DNA from: a virus
Virus record (IMG/VR): IMGVR_UViG_3300023179_000146
Span: 1 to 52,520 of that record
Strand: one strand, 5' to 3'
DNA: 52,520 nt
Below the pieces are notes generated by a model, which was not told the origin of the DNA, did no database searches, and was given only the letters and a program-made list of their open reading frames with translations. Shown piece by piece: positions 26,401 to 34,389 of the stretch. Each line of letters starts with the position of its first letter. Positions within the stretch are counted from its first letter, which is position 1. Position numbers and translations under genes: made by a program.

Positions 26401-27766
26401 ATCCATTATTAGAAGTAGCATCAACATCATAAGTTATTGAAACAGTTAAACCAGTAGCGGTTGCAGTCGTCACATTTAAATCATTAACATAACCTTCACT
26501 AAACCAATAAGTTCTCTCAGCTCCATTAGCCGTTGGTGTTATATAACCTTCTTTGATACCACCCGAAACACCAACATTAGACATATCTGTACTCAAGTAA
26601 GAGTGAGGTCCTGCTGATATAGGTTTAGATTGTGTACCAAACAAAGCCATAACGTTCCCTGGTCTATCAAGAACAGTTTGAACAAATGGATTGCTCTCTG
26701 TGATTGTTTCTTCATATGACAAGAATTTTATTTTAACTTCACCATCACCAGAACCATCATTAATATCTAACTCACCAAAGTTAGTGTAACCAGATGTTGG
26801 TGGGTTTGATAATAAATCATCACCAACCATGTTATTACCTATAAGGTCAACCAATCCTGTTGGATAGTCAGTTTCAAAAAGATCGGCATTGAATGAACAG
26901 AAAACTCCATGTTGGTCTGTTCCTCTATTAATAACAGTCTCAATAAAAATATTTTGACCGTTCAAATCTCTAAAGTATGGAATTAAAGACAAACCATCAG
27001 CATAAGCCAATGTTGTTACATTTCTATCATTAGTGAAGGGAATCACTTGATTCTTTCTCAAACCTTCAGGTGAGAAGTAATTAGAAAATCTTGGATCAAC
27101 TGATAAGCTTCTATAATCAGAATAATCACCAGCAACAACAACAACATCTACTAAATAATCAGAGGCTAAATCGGTAGGATTTACATAAGGAGGTAATTTT
27201 TCTATACCACCATACCACTCAAGAAGCGGTCTATCAAAACCAACTTTCTTAGATTTGAAAACAAAGATAGTCACATACTTATCAGATAAGTTTGTGAAGT
27301 TTAATACTCTCTTTTCATAATCAAGATCAGCTTTTGTTATATTGATGAATGATTCTGTATCTCTTTTCCAGAAACCAGTAGTATCGAAAAATCTTCTATA
27401 AGGAGCTAATCTCTCAATATCGTTTTGAGCAGTTGTTTGAGCAGAAAGAGATTGATACTCGATTCTATCAAGTGCATCATCAGTTAAAAGCAAGTTGATT
27501 GCAAAAACTGGAGAAGATTCTAACATCTTAGATATTGTTCTATGAAAGAAAGAACCCTTTCTCTCTAATTGTCTATCAAGAGGTCCAAATATATTTTCCA
27601 ATTCACCAATTGTCTTCAACAAAATAGGTGTATTAACTGGTCCTTTCTTGGAAACTCCAATGATGGTATTTGTTATACCTTCAACAATCGGACTTGAAAT
27701 CACTGATTGGTCAAATTCTTCGATGAAGATTCCTGGTCTTTTGTATTTACCGATTTGGATTGCCAT
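23477..27766 (-). CDS. gp18: Tail sheath protein, gp18-like, unusually large
   Basis: A 1429-residue sheath protein, more than twice T4 gp18 (659). The N-terminus is typical (YKRPGIFIEEFDQSVISSP, then GVSKKGPVNTPILLKTIGEL, IFGPLDRQ). The C-terminal core is also typical: YVGLTYMRKHNSTVTTIVPW, NPIVFKRNRGYVIETENTAQ, YIHVREVLIELERELSRML, and MGIIVNNITILRTGA. Between about residues 330 and 900 lies inserted beta-rich material, with Thr/Ser/Gly-rich segments (TATATGLTVSITYDVDATS), probably one or more surface domains. Sheath subunits slide and shorten to drive the tube into the cell. A TATATATA box lies 27 nt before the ATG; the stop is followed by a strong terminator. Confidence 0.93.
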   Translation of the reverse strand: MAIQIGKYKRPGIFIEEFDQSVISSPIVEGITNTIIGVSKKGPVNTPILLKTIGELENIFGPLDRQLERKGSFFHRTISKMLESSPVFAINLLLTDDALDRIEYQSLSAQTTAQNDIERLAPYRRFFDTTGFWKRDTESFINITKADLDYEKRVLNFTNLSDKYVTIFVFKSKKVGFDRPLLEWYGGIEKLPPYVNPTDLASDYLVDVVVVAGDYSDYRSLSVDPRFSNYFSPEGLRKNQVIPFTNDRNVTTLAYADGLSLIPYFRDLNGQNIFIETVINRGTDQHGVFCSFNADLFETDYPTGLVDLIGNNMVGDDLLSNPPTSGYTNFGELDINDGSGDGEVKIKFLSYEETITESNPFVQTVLDRPGNVMALFGTQSKPISAGPHSYLSTDMSNVGVSGGIKEGYITPTANGAERTYWFSEGYVNDLNVTTATATGLTVSITYDVDATSNNGYAIIGGQYVEINDTASDPNGNTNLNGVIKLSSSYYNTLTTGTAKSFYSAFVVDTSGTIKSVQTTSPNTKPLVAATDIVLGYASFSHYAGAFVTASVTFHDVTIDRTVLGSGDAAFKPLIAGVDFTYTITGSASFKVEFPDTNQSITPRDYERYRKIKTFNYLLDYLNGSSSDKGVLLFDPIPNTYPLDGFSQKVSLALITIKNIKDVNTLNRSFEIVGSIPTTNPSNNIVVDDDYVDNYFVSGTDVSSLADYNVPLVVYKFDNEFILGKQGLETKSTIAGTVGVVSRYSNYYQSYEQGFINTTDVIYQKTNYSPLQVQWISGESVNDILAGYDYIVFGVNEKETNYFGLTMSEIITKNKDFFNNVVDDYQFLLSGAQNSGVFKVMTDSGLNDSTNEALQLAGGLTTLTGQVSPLTAITRAYALDTLSGTAYGFFGSSTYSYYAFEVEQNVKDEFLSKLNNLFAYSDNFADRPIYLNMYLDSELNLKTEFQDSLLQSSVPLDSIDGMGEPIWSNNTTWVKSLDSNYKQSIELEFPSGYTYQPNKILVRGSRYTEVKIGDYLEANYATASLDPNQMPKKLTRILSKKTWTGDSNLVEITCDAEIKISDFGTGDKQTFRYTAIDDYVSTYKAISLKGFRVRQDSLPDGTEAKQQAILDLVAKGTPLFKAATNKEAFDFRYLIDSFGLGLTERSKQQLVDICGDRLDCFGIINMPSLRSFKNSSSPSFVNAEGVLQTEFIAKGGDPESNPAFLYSFGDGRGVSAVGYFTPYLTVNDNGRPVDVPPSAYVGLTYMRKHNSTVTTIVPWTIAAGVTNGRITNIAGLEGDFTPTDIENLNQAQMNPIVFKRNRGYVIETENTAQTLYRSALSYIHVREVLIELERELSRMLLDFQWKFNTPEIRAEIKLRADVICEKYVSKNGLYNYFNKCDEENNTSEIIDNQIGVLDTYVEPIKGMGIIVNNITILRTGAIQAGGFITA

Positions 27767-27793
27767 ATTCTTAAATTTATTTTTTATTTATGT

Positions 27794-27801
27794 TATATAT
27801 A
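27794..27801 (-). promoter_or_regulatory. Late-promoter-like TATATATA box before the sheath gene
   Basis: TTATATATAAC on the minus strand, 27 nt before the sheath ATG. Confidence 0.5.
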
Positions 27802-27830
27802 AAATAGAAAAAACCATATTTTTCTATTTT
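27801..27830 (-). terminator. AT-rich hairpin, possible weak terminator
   Basis: Perfect 12-bp stem AAAATAGAAAAA / TTTTTCTATTTT around a 6-base loop. It overlaps the stop codon of the gene at 27824-28429 and the sheath promoter box. All stem pairs but two are A-T, so stability is low. Confidence 0.35.
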
Positions 27831-28429
27831 TGACTAAGATTTTTAATTTTCTGCTCCTCCAATTTCATCATAGCTTCGAAATTAGTCTTCTTAGTTTGAT
27901 AATTTTTATCAATCTTTGCATATTCAGATTTATTATAAAGTATTGTTTGATTCAAAGTATTCAAATAAGTCCTACTTTTCTCAATTCTTTCTGATACTTT
28001 AGATTTTTGTGAACTATCATCTAACTGATTGAATCTATCTTTCAAGTCATTCATTTGTTTAGTTAATTCATCTACTCTTTTCTTATCAGTTTCAAGCTGA
28101 GTTGCTAATCTATCAGCAGTTCTTTTCAGAGTATAAACACTCTCTAATTCTTTGAGATATCGATTTCTTTTTTTGACATCTCTTTGATTAGCATAAACAT
28201 TTTTTTGTAAATCATTATTTATTTCAGAGTCTTGTCTTTCAGAATCATCGAATATTTTTTTCATTACATCTTTCTTCGACCTATAATAAGCAATATCCTT
28301 TTGAATCATATTAAGTGATTCTTTATTGGTCTTTTCGTTATCACTGATTAATTCTTCTGCTCCTGGTGTTTCTTTAATCTCTACACCATCTGCCTCCAAG
28401 AAAAGCTCAAATCTTTTAAGAAATTTCAT
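27824..28429 (-). CDS. Coiled-coil protein with capsid-targeting-like leader
   Basis: A 201-residue protein. It starts MKFLKRFELFLEADGVEI: leader followed by LE-A, which fits the L/I-x-E cleavage rule of the T4 prohead protease. Everything after residue 35 is Lys/Glu/Asp/Gln-rich and heptad-like (LKELESVYTLKRTADRLATQ, ETDKKRVDELTKQMNDLKDR), predicting a long coiled coil. This is the composition of phage scaffold or internal proteins. The ATG lies 4 nt after a TATATAT box (28434-28440). No homologue recognised. Confidence 0.75.
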   Translation of the reverse strand: MKFLKRFELFLEADGVEIKETPGAEELISDNEKTNKESLNMIQKDIAYYRSKKDVMKKIFDDSERQDSEINNDLQKNVYANQRDVKKRNRYLKELESVYTLKRTADRLATQLETDKKRVDELTKQMNDLKDRFNQLDDSSQKSKVSERIEKSRTYLNTLNQTILYNKSEYAKIDKNYQTKKTNFEAMMKLEEQKIKNLSQK

Positions 28430-28433
28430 ATAC

Positions 28434-28440
28434 TATATAT
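28434..28440 (-). promoter_or_regulatory. TATATAT box 4 nt before an ATG (leaderless-type)
   Basis: Minus-strand reading ATATATAGTATATG; the box ends 4 nt before the ATG at 28429. One of several start sites with this exact spacing. Confidence 0.4.
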
Positions 28441-28455
28441 CAAGTTATTTAAACA

Positions 28456-28485
28456 AAAAAACCCGATTAAATCGGGTTTTTGTTT
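28456..28485 (-). terminator. Intrinsic terminator after the 664-residue gene
   Basis: Stem AAAAACCCGAT / ATCGGGTTTTT with loop TAA, extended by further A-T pairs. It begins at the stop of the minus-strand gene at 28484. Confidence 0.85.
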
Positions 28486-30478
28486 ATTTGAACTTTGAAA
28501 GTTGTGCTTGATACTTTGTTTTTATTTTACTTAACTCAGAATTGTATTCAGATTCATCCATTAAATTTCGTTTTCTCTTGGTTTGAATATTTCCAATCTC
28601 TGTCATAAAGTTGTAATACATCTCAGATATCTTAGGATTAACCAATGGCTCTCCCTCTTTTCCTTTCACATTACCTACAAAATGTTTACCATTTATAGAC
28701 AGAGAATAAGAATCCTCCTTAGTTGCTCCCCAAAACTTTGAACTTGTTCTATGACCAGAATACCCTTTCATAACTGCTATATCCATCTTAGGACTCGTTG
28801 TATAGGATGTCTTAAATCTACCCTCTTGTTTATCTTCAGGTGAGAGTTGTCTTAATTTAGTAGTTTGTTTTTGACCAACTCTGAACTTGTTTACCTTAGC
28901 CTCACTGACTACATTTAACTTGACATCAAAATATTTCAAAATCTGTTTCAATGTTTCATTAAATATTTCTAAACTATCACCAAATGTGGCCAATCCACCA
29001 TATAAGTTCTCCTTATCAAATTGAATTGATCTCAATGAGAATCTAGCAATCTTTTCAGCTACAATCTTTCTTTTATCTTTTACAATATTGATATTTTCTT
29101 TGAAAAGAACATCTAATTTTGGCATTGTTGATTTGTATTTACCATGTAAATGTTCCCAAATCTCTTTATAGAGAGCGACTATGACATCTTTACTTTTCAT
29201 TTTCTCAGAAATCACACTATCAAGAAATTCAGGAGTAATAGAAACTCCTTTATCTTTTTCATCCAATAAGATAGAAATTGACTTTCTCATCTTAGTGAAA
29301 GCCTGTAATAAATGTGTTTCACTTTTTCTGATAGTTGCTTTACCTTCTTTTCCAAAAAATTTAGCCTCATTAACAAAATCAGAATATGACGTGATGAAAG
29401 ACTCAGATAATCTTTCTAATGAAACTGCCATTTCAGGCGATTTTGATGTATATTCACCATCATTGTCCTGAAAAATAACTGAAGCTACTCCCTTAGCGAG
29501 TTTTTTCTTTTTAGTATCATCTTTAGTAAGCCATTTTTTATCTTTTCCCAAATCTGTATCATGAGTTAAAGATATCAACTTAACTTTCTTTTTTTCACCC
29601 TTTTTGTTTGTATAAGTATAGATTTTACCAACTTCAAATTGACCTATTTTTTGTGGATTCATAGAATCGTACCACTCTTTAGCAATTTTCATCAGTCTAT
29701 TTCTTGTACCTTGGCCTGGTTTAGTATTTTTACCAGCTTCTTTTTGAGATTTTTGCCACTCAATAAGTAATAATTTATATTTTGCAAGTGTTTTAAGTCT
29801 TTTTCTTGTTCCTTCACCGGGCTTTGTATTTTTTCCCAATTTTTCTTGTTCTTCTTTCCATTCAGATAAAAGTTCTTTGTAGATTTCATCAAAAGTCTTT
29901 TCAGCCTCTTTTTCTACATTTACTTCTACTTCTCTAATCTCTTGTATTTCTTCTTTGTTAAGTTCGACCTCTGGCTCCTTTAAACTAATCAATTCGGTAG
30001 AAGTCATATCTTTTAAATCCTTCTTTGAACTTTTTACTTCTTCTCCTTCTATACTTATACTTTTGTACTGACTCAATAAATCTCTCAAAGCTGTGAGATT
30101 CTTAATCATTAATGGATAAGCAGATTTTTCATCTTTAATAACTTCAGTCGGTTTGTTTTCTTCTGGTTCCTTAGTTCCTTCCTGCCCTGGCTTAGGTTCA
30201 CTCGGTTCTGGTGTATCTGGACCTCCCTTTTCAGGTTTATTAGGTTCCTCTGGTTTATTATCTGAAGTTTCATCTGGAGAGGGTTTATCTTTACCACTTG
30301 CGTCTTTTTTTTGAAAAGTAACTTCTCTTCTATCATCACCAAAAACATCAATATCCAAATCTTCAATTGAATTCAACATATCATTGAAAACTTGTTTTGC
30401 TTTAGCATCATATTCATATTTTTTGAATAATCCAAATATTTCATTCTTTGAATATTGATCGAAATTAAGTGTCTTCAT
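28484..30478 (-). CDS. Large internal-head-type protein, paralogue of the upstream 989-residue protein
   Basis: A 664-residue, highly charged protein. Residues about 60-115 are a Pro/Glu/Lys-rich linker. A 33-residue unit is repeated twice (about 204-237 and 238-270), each with GKNTKPGxGTRxRL. Residues about 120-150 and 280-510 align with the gene upstream: shared MIxNLxxLxxxL...SIEGE, DKKWxTxDD, and IAEKIARFSxxS. At 359-372 an internal SESFITSYSDFVNEAK repeats the leader-like NE-A pattern. The C-terminal part is Lys/Ser-rich with GYSGHRTSSKFWGATKEDSY. No enzymatic motif seen. Head or scaffold role is inference from leader-like motif and neighbours. Confidence 0.75.
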   Translation of the reverse strand: MKTLNFDQYSKNEIFGLFKKYEYDAKAKQVFNDMLNSIEDLDIDVFGDDRREVTFQKKDASGKDKPSPDETSDNKPEEPNKPEKGGPDTPEPSEPKPGQEGTKEPEENKPTEVIKDEKSAYPLMIKNLTALRDLLSQYKSISIEGEEVKSSKKDLKDMTSTELISLKEPEVELNKEEIQEIREVEVNVEKEAEKTFDEIYKELLSEWKEEQEKLGKNTKPGEGTRKRLKTLAKYKLLLIEWQKSQKEAGKNTKPGQGTRNRLMKIAKEWYDSMNPQKIGQFEVGKIYTYTNKKGEKKKVKLISLTHDTDLGKDKKWLTKDDTKKKKLAKGVASVIFQDNDGEYTSKSPEMAVSLERLSESFITSYSDFVNEAKFFGKEGKATIRKSETHLLQAFTKMRKSISILLDEKDKGVSITPEFLDSVISEKMKSKDVIVALYKEIWEHLHGKYKSTMPKLDVLFKENINIVKDKRKIVAEKIARFSLRSIQFDKENLYGGLATFGDSLEIFNETLKQILKYFDVKLNVVSEAKVNKFRVGQKQTTKLRQLSPEDKQEGRFKTSYTTSPKMDIAVMKGYSGHRTSSKFWGATKEDSYSLSINGKHFVGNVKGKEGEPLVNPKISEMYYNFMTEIGNIQTKRKRNLMDESEYNSELSKIKTKYQAQLSKFK

Positions 30479-30481
30479 ATC

Positions 30482-33451
30482 TTATAAGTTTATTTTGTTA
30501 TTACTCGCTGTTCTAACATTGTTCTTTAAACCTGGTAGACCTAATATTTGTTCTAACTTGGCATCTAAGAAAACCGTTTTATCTTCTATTTTAAGAAAAA
30601 CTTTAACTTCATCTTTCAGATTGAATTGCTTATTTGATTCTTTCGGTTTAGACTCAGAAAAAACCTGTGTTACATCAGCCTTGAAAGATTTATCCTTTTG
30701 TAGTTTATTTTCAGAAAGATTATAATTTAATTCTAACAATTCAACGGTTCCCGGTTTTTTCATGCGTGGTAAAGTACCTTTTATATTAGAGGTTCCAAAA
30801 AACCAACTATCTAAAACTAAAAACCATACTTTAGTTTTAGATGTGTCTTTAAGTAAATAATAAAAATATTTAGTTTTACCATCTATATTTAGTTTAAATA
30901 TCAGACCTTTCATATCGTCCTGTTCTCTCAAGTAATCCCTAAGAGTAGTTTCTTGTTTATCTGAAATTTGAGTCCAGTTAAAAAACCCACAACTTGTCTG
31001 ATTTGGTAAATCATCAGCAGTATTTCTATTTTTTTTAACATCATTAAATCCAACAAATGATAATCCGCCTGCTTTTTTTATCGCGTTATCATCGATACTG
31101 AAATACTCATTCAAAAATTGTTGTAAGTTATTACCACCCTCACCTCTCTGAGATGAATACATTGATGAGTCATTCAACAATCTTGTAATAAATCTCAATA
31201 GTATTTTACCGAGAGGTTTATTAATTTGCTTCTTTTCATCTTTTTCTGCTTCAAGAATTAATTTTTGATTAGTATCAAAACTATAACTATCACGAACACC
31301 CCCAATAATTTGTGATTTACTTATTAGAGCATCTTTCTTTTTATCTTTATACTCCCAACTAAAAGTTGCGTCTTCGCTGAATATAGTTGTTGTGTATTTT
31401 GTGTTAGATAAAATTCCCATTACAGCATCATTCCATTTTTCATATAACTCGATATTTCTCCAAGGTCCATAACCCGGCTTTTCCGCCTCACCCGGCGTTC
31501 CCGTACCAAGATACTCATATTCTAAATAAACAGACATTGAAACTTTTCCACCTGTTCTTCCAGAAGGTATAGTTGGAACGGTGTGTAATCTCCAAGCTCT
31601 TTGAAATAATCTCACAATCTCCATAATAGAGTCTGAATTTCTGAGAACTATGTTGTCAGTTGTTTTACCCATATCTTTGATATCCTGAACTTGAGTTTCA
31701 GTAAATTGAAATTTATCTTGAATATCTTCCGTAAATAAATCATTGAACTTACTAGCTATAGCATCGTAATTAACTGCCTCATTAATTTTTCTAAAACCTT
31801 CATATCTTAACAAAGATTCTTTCTTCACTTCTTCTTTCTTTTCTACTTTAGATGTTATATTACTAATATCACTGGATAATTCTTTACCATCTTTACTCAT
31901 AAAGAAAAATTTATCTCCTTCAATTTTAGTGATTTCTTTTTCACCCTCACCACCATCTTTCAACTTATATTTAACAACATCTCCAACTTTGTATTCTGTT
32001 TTCTTTTCTTTAAAGCCTTCTTCAGAAACAACTCCTTTCATACCATTCAAAATATCAGAAAGAGATTTATTATATTTTTCGATAGACTTTCCAAAATCAC
32101 CCATAGCAGAATAAAGATTTTCTGTCTTTTTAGGATTAAGAGTCAATGGATTATCTTTGTCATTGAATTTCAAAGAAGTATAAGAAAATCTTGCAATCTT
32201 TTCAGCAATAATACTCAATTTAGATTTATCATTCAATATATCAACACTTTCTTTAAACAACGGTGTCTTATCGGGATTTAAAGTATCTTTTCTTTCTCCA
32301 AGTAGGTAGCTATAAATAATCTTATAAAGATTCTTAACTGCCTCAATCGTTTCTTTTTTATTCTTATCTTTTAATATCTCATCAATAAATTTACCATCTA
32401 CAGCTATACCCTTTATTTTAGAATCAACCAATTGTGCTGATGCTTTTCTAAAGTTTTGCAGAGCTGAAACAGCACTCACTTCTGCTTTCTTTATAACAGA
32501 AGAAGCTGTCGTCTTAGTAGCAACATCCTCAAAAATATATGATTCATTTGTTACTTGTAACAATTTATTATCTACCACTTTAGTTGGTGATGTTTCATTA
32601 TAATTACCAGAATCATCAAGAAAAACTACAAAAGATGTATTAGGTTGTAATTTATTCTTCTGAACATCATCATCGGTTCTCCATTTTTTATCAGGACCTA
32701 TTTTCATAACATTTGTATTAGAAACACACAGAACCTTACTTTTCTTTGGACCTTCAATCAATAAATATTTCTTTCCAGGTTGAACTTTGACCTGAGAGGG
32801 TACTGGTGTTTTAGAAGGTTCACCCTCAATAGAAACATATTTCAGTGTATCTAAAACTCTTTTTAAATCCTGTAAATTAAGAATCATTTGAGCATAAGTG
32901 ACTTTACCAACAGACCCACCACCACCAGCACCGACCTGACCAACTTCTTCAACCTCAGCACCCTCTTCACTACCTTCTTCACTACCACCTTCATCTTCTA
33001 ATCCTTGAAGAAACTCTCTAAATTCTTTTAATATTCTCAATAGTTCATCTTGGTCTTCTAAGTTATAACTTGTGACTTGTCCTTCAAGAGTTACAACTTT
33101 ACCGATTAAATCTGTGACATCTTTTTCTTCTTCAATTGCTGTGGCCAAGTCACCAATTAAATAACTGGTTGTTACAATTTCTTGAACACCATAAGGTGAT
33201 TCAATCTTTGAAGTTTCTAACATTTCATCAAAAAGAGCCTTTAGACGGTTACTAAGAGAGTCAATTCTTTTTAAATTGAACTTAATTTTAACTTTTCTTG
33301 CTATAGAATTAATCATTTTACCAACCCAAGAATCGCCCCAATTGACATCATTTGAAAAAGCCTCATTTGATTTTGGAATTCCAGTATATTTGCTATATCT
33401 TTGTGTTCTAAGTGTGTCTAAGTATTGTTCTCTTGTTAGAATCTTATTCAT
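30482..33451 (-). CDS. Large unknown protein, paralogue of the 664-residue neighbour
   Basis: A 989-residue protein, 3 nt upstream of its paralogue, so a tandem duplication followed by divergence. Leader region: MNKILTREQYLDTL, then IPKSNEAFSND (NE-A at 29-31). An acidic/Gly linker (about 151-180; EEGSEEGAEVEEVGQVGAGG) separates the N-terminal helices from the shared core (about 188-470). A second NE-A segment, LLRYEGFRKINEAV, is at 547-560. The remaining 430 residues are unique to this copy, with TSCGFFNWTQISDKQE and LLKDTSKTKVWFLVLDSWFF blocks. It has its own TATATATA box 25 nt before the ATG. Function not recognised. Confidence 0.75.
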   Translation of the reverse strand: MNKILTREQYLDTLRTQRYSKYTGIPKSNEAFSNDVNWGDSWVGKMINSIARKVKIKFNLKRIDSLSNRLKALFDEMLETSKIESPYGVQEIVTTSYLIGDLATAIEEEKDVTDLIGKVVTLEGQVTSYNLEDQDELLRILKEFREFLQGLEDEGGSEEGSEEGAEVEEVGQVGAGGGGSVGKVTYAQMILNLQDLKRVLDTLKYVSIEGEPSKTPVPSQVKVQPGKKYLLIEGPKKSKVLCVSNTNVMKIGPDKKWRTDDDVQKNKLQPNTSFVVFLDDSGNYNETSPTKVVDNKLLQVTNESYIFEDVATKTTASSVIKKAEVSAVSALQNFRKASAQLVDSKIKGIAVDGKFIDEILKDKNKKETIEAVKNLYKIIYSYLLGERKDTLNPDKTPLFKESVDILNDKSKLSIIAEKIARFSYTSLKFNDKDNPLTLNPKKTENLYSAMGDFGKSIEKYNKSLSDILNGMKGVVSEEGFKEKKTEYKVGDVVKYKLKDGGEGEKEITKIEGDKFFFMSKDGKELSSDISNITSKVEKKEEVKKESLLRYEGFRKINEAVNYDAIASKFNDLFTEDIQDKFQFTETQVQDIKDMGKTTDNIVLRNSDSIMEIVRLFQRAWRLHTVPTIPSGRTGGKVSMSVYLEYEYLGTGTPGEAEKPGYGPWRNIELYEKWNDAVMGILSNTKYTTTIFSEDATFSWEYKDKKKDALISKSQIIGGVRDSYSFDTNQKLILEAEKDEKKQINKPLGKILLRFITRLLNDSSMYSSQRGEGGNNLQQFLNEYFSIDDNAIKKAGGLSFVGFNDVKKNRNTADDLPNQTSCGFFNWTQISDKQETTLRDYLREQDDMKGLIFKLNIDGKTKYFYYLLKDTSKTKVWFLVLDSWFFGTSNIKGTLPRMKKPGTVELLELNYNLSENKLQKDKSFKADVTQVFSESKPKESNKQFNLKDEVKVFLKIEDKTVFLDAKLEQILGLPGLKNNVRTASNNKINL

Positions 33452-33476
33452 AAACTCTGAGCGATTTTATTTTCAG

Positions 33477-33484
33477 TATATATA
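33477..33484 (-). promoter_or_regulatory. Late-promoter-like TATATATA box
   Basis: Minus-strand TATATATACTG, 25 nt before the ATG at 33451; probable promoter of the two large paralogues. Confidence 0.5.
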
Positions 33485-33502
33485 AAATTCTAAACATCTT
33501 TT

Positions 33503-33532
33503 TTGTATTTTGAAAATTATTGATTATATTTG
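33503..33532 (+). promoter_or_regulatory. Bacteroidetes host-type promoter (TTG-N19-TATATTTG)
   Basis: TTG at 33503-33505, a 19-nt spacer, and TATATTTG at 33525-33532 exactly match the -33/-7 consensus TTG...TAnnTTTG of the Bacteroidetes primary sigma factor. The ATG is 26 nt further on. This points to early transcription by unmodified host polymerase and is the best single host marker in the window. Confidence 0.7.
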
Positions 33533-33558
33533 TATAACAAACAACAAAATCATCTATT

Positions 33559-33942
33559 ATGAGCAAACTTTATAAAGACAACTTTTTAGCTTTACACTTA
33601 AACAAGTTTAACTCAGTTGAAGAGTTTGATAGGGTCTTAACAGACAATGGGCTAACTAATATCGATCCAAAAGCTATGTTCGAAATGAAAAATGAAGGAT
33701 ACACTAAAGTTTTCTTCGATACCGAAACTGGCCGAATGGTTGGTTTCTGTCACAATACCTTAAAAAAACAAGTTAAGTTCACTGATAATTTCATAAGCCA
33801 ACTCAGAAATCAAAAATCTATCGATTTCATAGCAGAGCCAACCGACTTATCAATCGACACTATACTTGATAAAATCAGTTCTAAAGGCCTAGACTCACTG
33901 AATCGTTATGAAAAAGCTTTTTTAGAAAACAACTCTAAATAA
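33559..33942 (+). CDS. Small protein, probable early gene, with Bacteroidetes-type C-terminal helix motif
   Basis: A 127-residue protein. The N-terminal 90 residues are unassigned (KLYKDNFLALHLNKF; YTKVFFDTETGRMVGFC). The C-terminus TILDKISSKGLDSLNRYEKA followed by FLENNSK is a short helical motif (ILDKIxxxGxxSLxxxEKxFL) widespread at the C-termini of Bacteroidetes proteins such as rhomboid-like proteases (from memory), which hints at gene exchange with the host. It is transcribed from a clear host-type promoter and ends at a strong terminator, so it is a monocistronic early gene. Confidence 0.75.
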   Translation: MSKLYKDNFLALHLNKFNSVEEFDRVLTDNGLTNIDPKAMFEMKNEGYTKVFFDTETGRMVGFCHNTLKKQVKFTDNFISQLRNQKSIDFIAEPTDLSIDTILDKISSKGLDSLNRYEKAFLENNSK

Positions 33943-33963
33943 ATTATTCTTAAAAGTAATGAC

Positions 33964-33988
33964 AAACCCAACCCAAAAGGTTGGGTTT
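33964..33988 (+). terminator. Strong intrinsic terminator
   Basis: Stem AAACCCAACC / GGTTGGGTTT, loop CAAAA, then a T-run, 21 bp after the stop at 33942. Confidence 0.9.
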
Positions 33989-34030
33989 TTTATTTTTTCT
34001 AAAAAAATCCATATCTTCTCCAAATTAGTT

Positions 34031-34062
34031 TTGTAACATCAATATATAACTTAATAATTTTG
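34031..34062 (+). promoter_or_regulatory. Second host-type promoter candidate (TTG-N21-TAATTTTG)
   Basis: TTG at 34031-34033 and TAATTTTG at 34055-34062 fit TAnnTTTG with a slightly long 21-nt spacer; the ATG at 34074 follows 11 nt later. Confidence 0.5.
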
Positions 34063-34073
34063 GTTAAACCGTT

Positions 34074-34373
34074 ATGAGATATACCGAACTAGTGATTGAT
34101 GGTAAATCATTCAAATCACAAAATGAAATTCTTAAACAATTACTCCTGAAAAAGTTTTATTGGCTCTTAGACTCTGAAATCGAGAATGCTAAAATAGAGA
34201 TTAAAAATGATACTCTGATTTGGCATTCAGGGGATTTCTACTCTGGAGACTGGGAATATGGCATTTTCAAATCAGGTAATTTCTATGGAAATTTCATAAA
34301 TGGAATATTCGAAAATGGAAATTTTAAAGGGAAATGGCAATCTGGTATCAATTTAAAATCTGAAAGGATATAA
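34074..34373 (+). CDS. Small protein with Gly/Trp/Phe repeat (MORN-like)
   Basis: A 99-residue protein. From about residue 50 it is built of short repeats of the form W/F-x-x-G-x-F/W: LIWHSGDFYSGDWEYGIFKS, GNFYGNFINGIFENGNF, GKWQSG. Such repeats make small beta-solenoid or MORN-like surfaces and are common in short Bacteroidetes and phage proteins. The N-terminal half (ILKQLLLKKFYWLLDSEIEN) is helical. It probably mediates binding; no enzyme is suggested. First gene of a two- to three-gene plus-strand unit after a host-type promoter. Confidence 0.7.
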   Translation: MRYTELVIDGKSFKSQNEILKQLLLKKFYWLLDSEIENAKIEIKNDTLIWHSGDFYSGDWEYGIFKSGNFYGNFINGIFENGNFKGKWQSGINLKSERI

Positions 34374-34389
34374 AAAACAATCAATTAAC

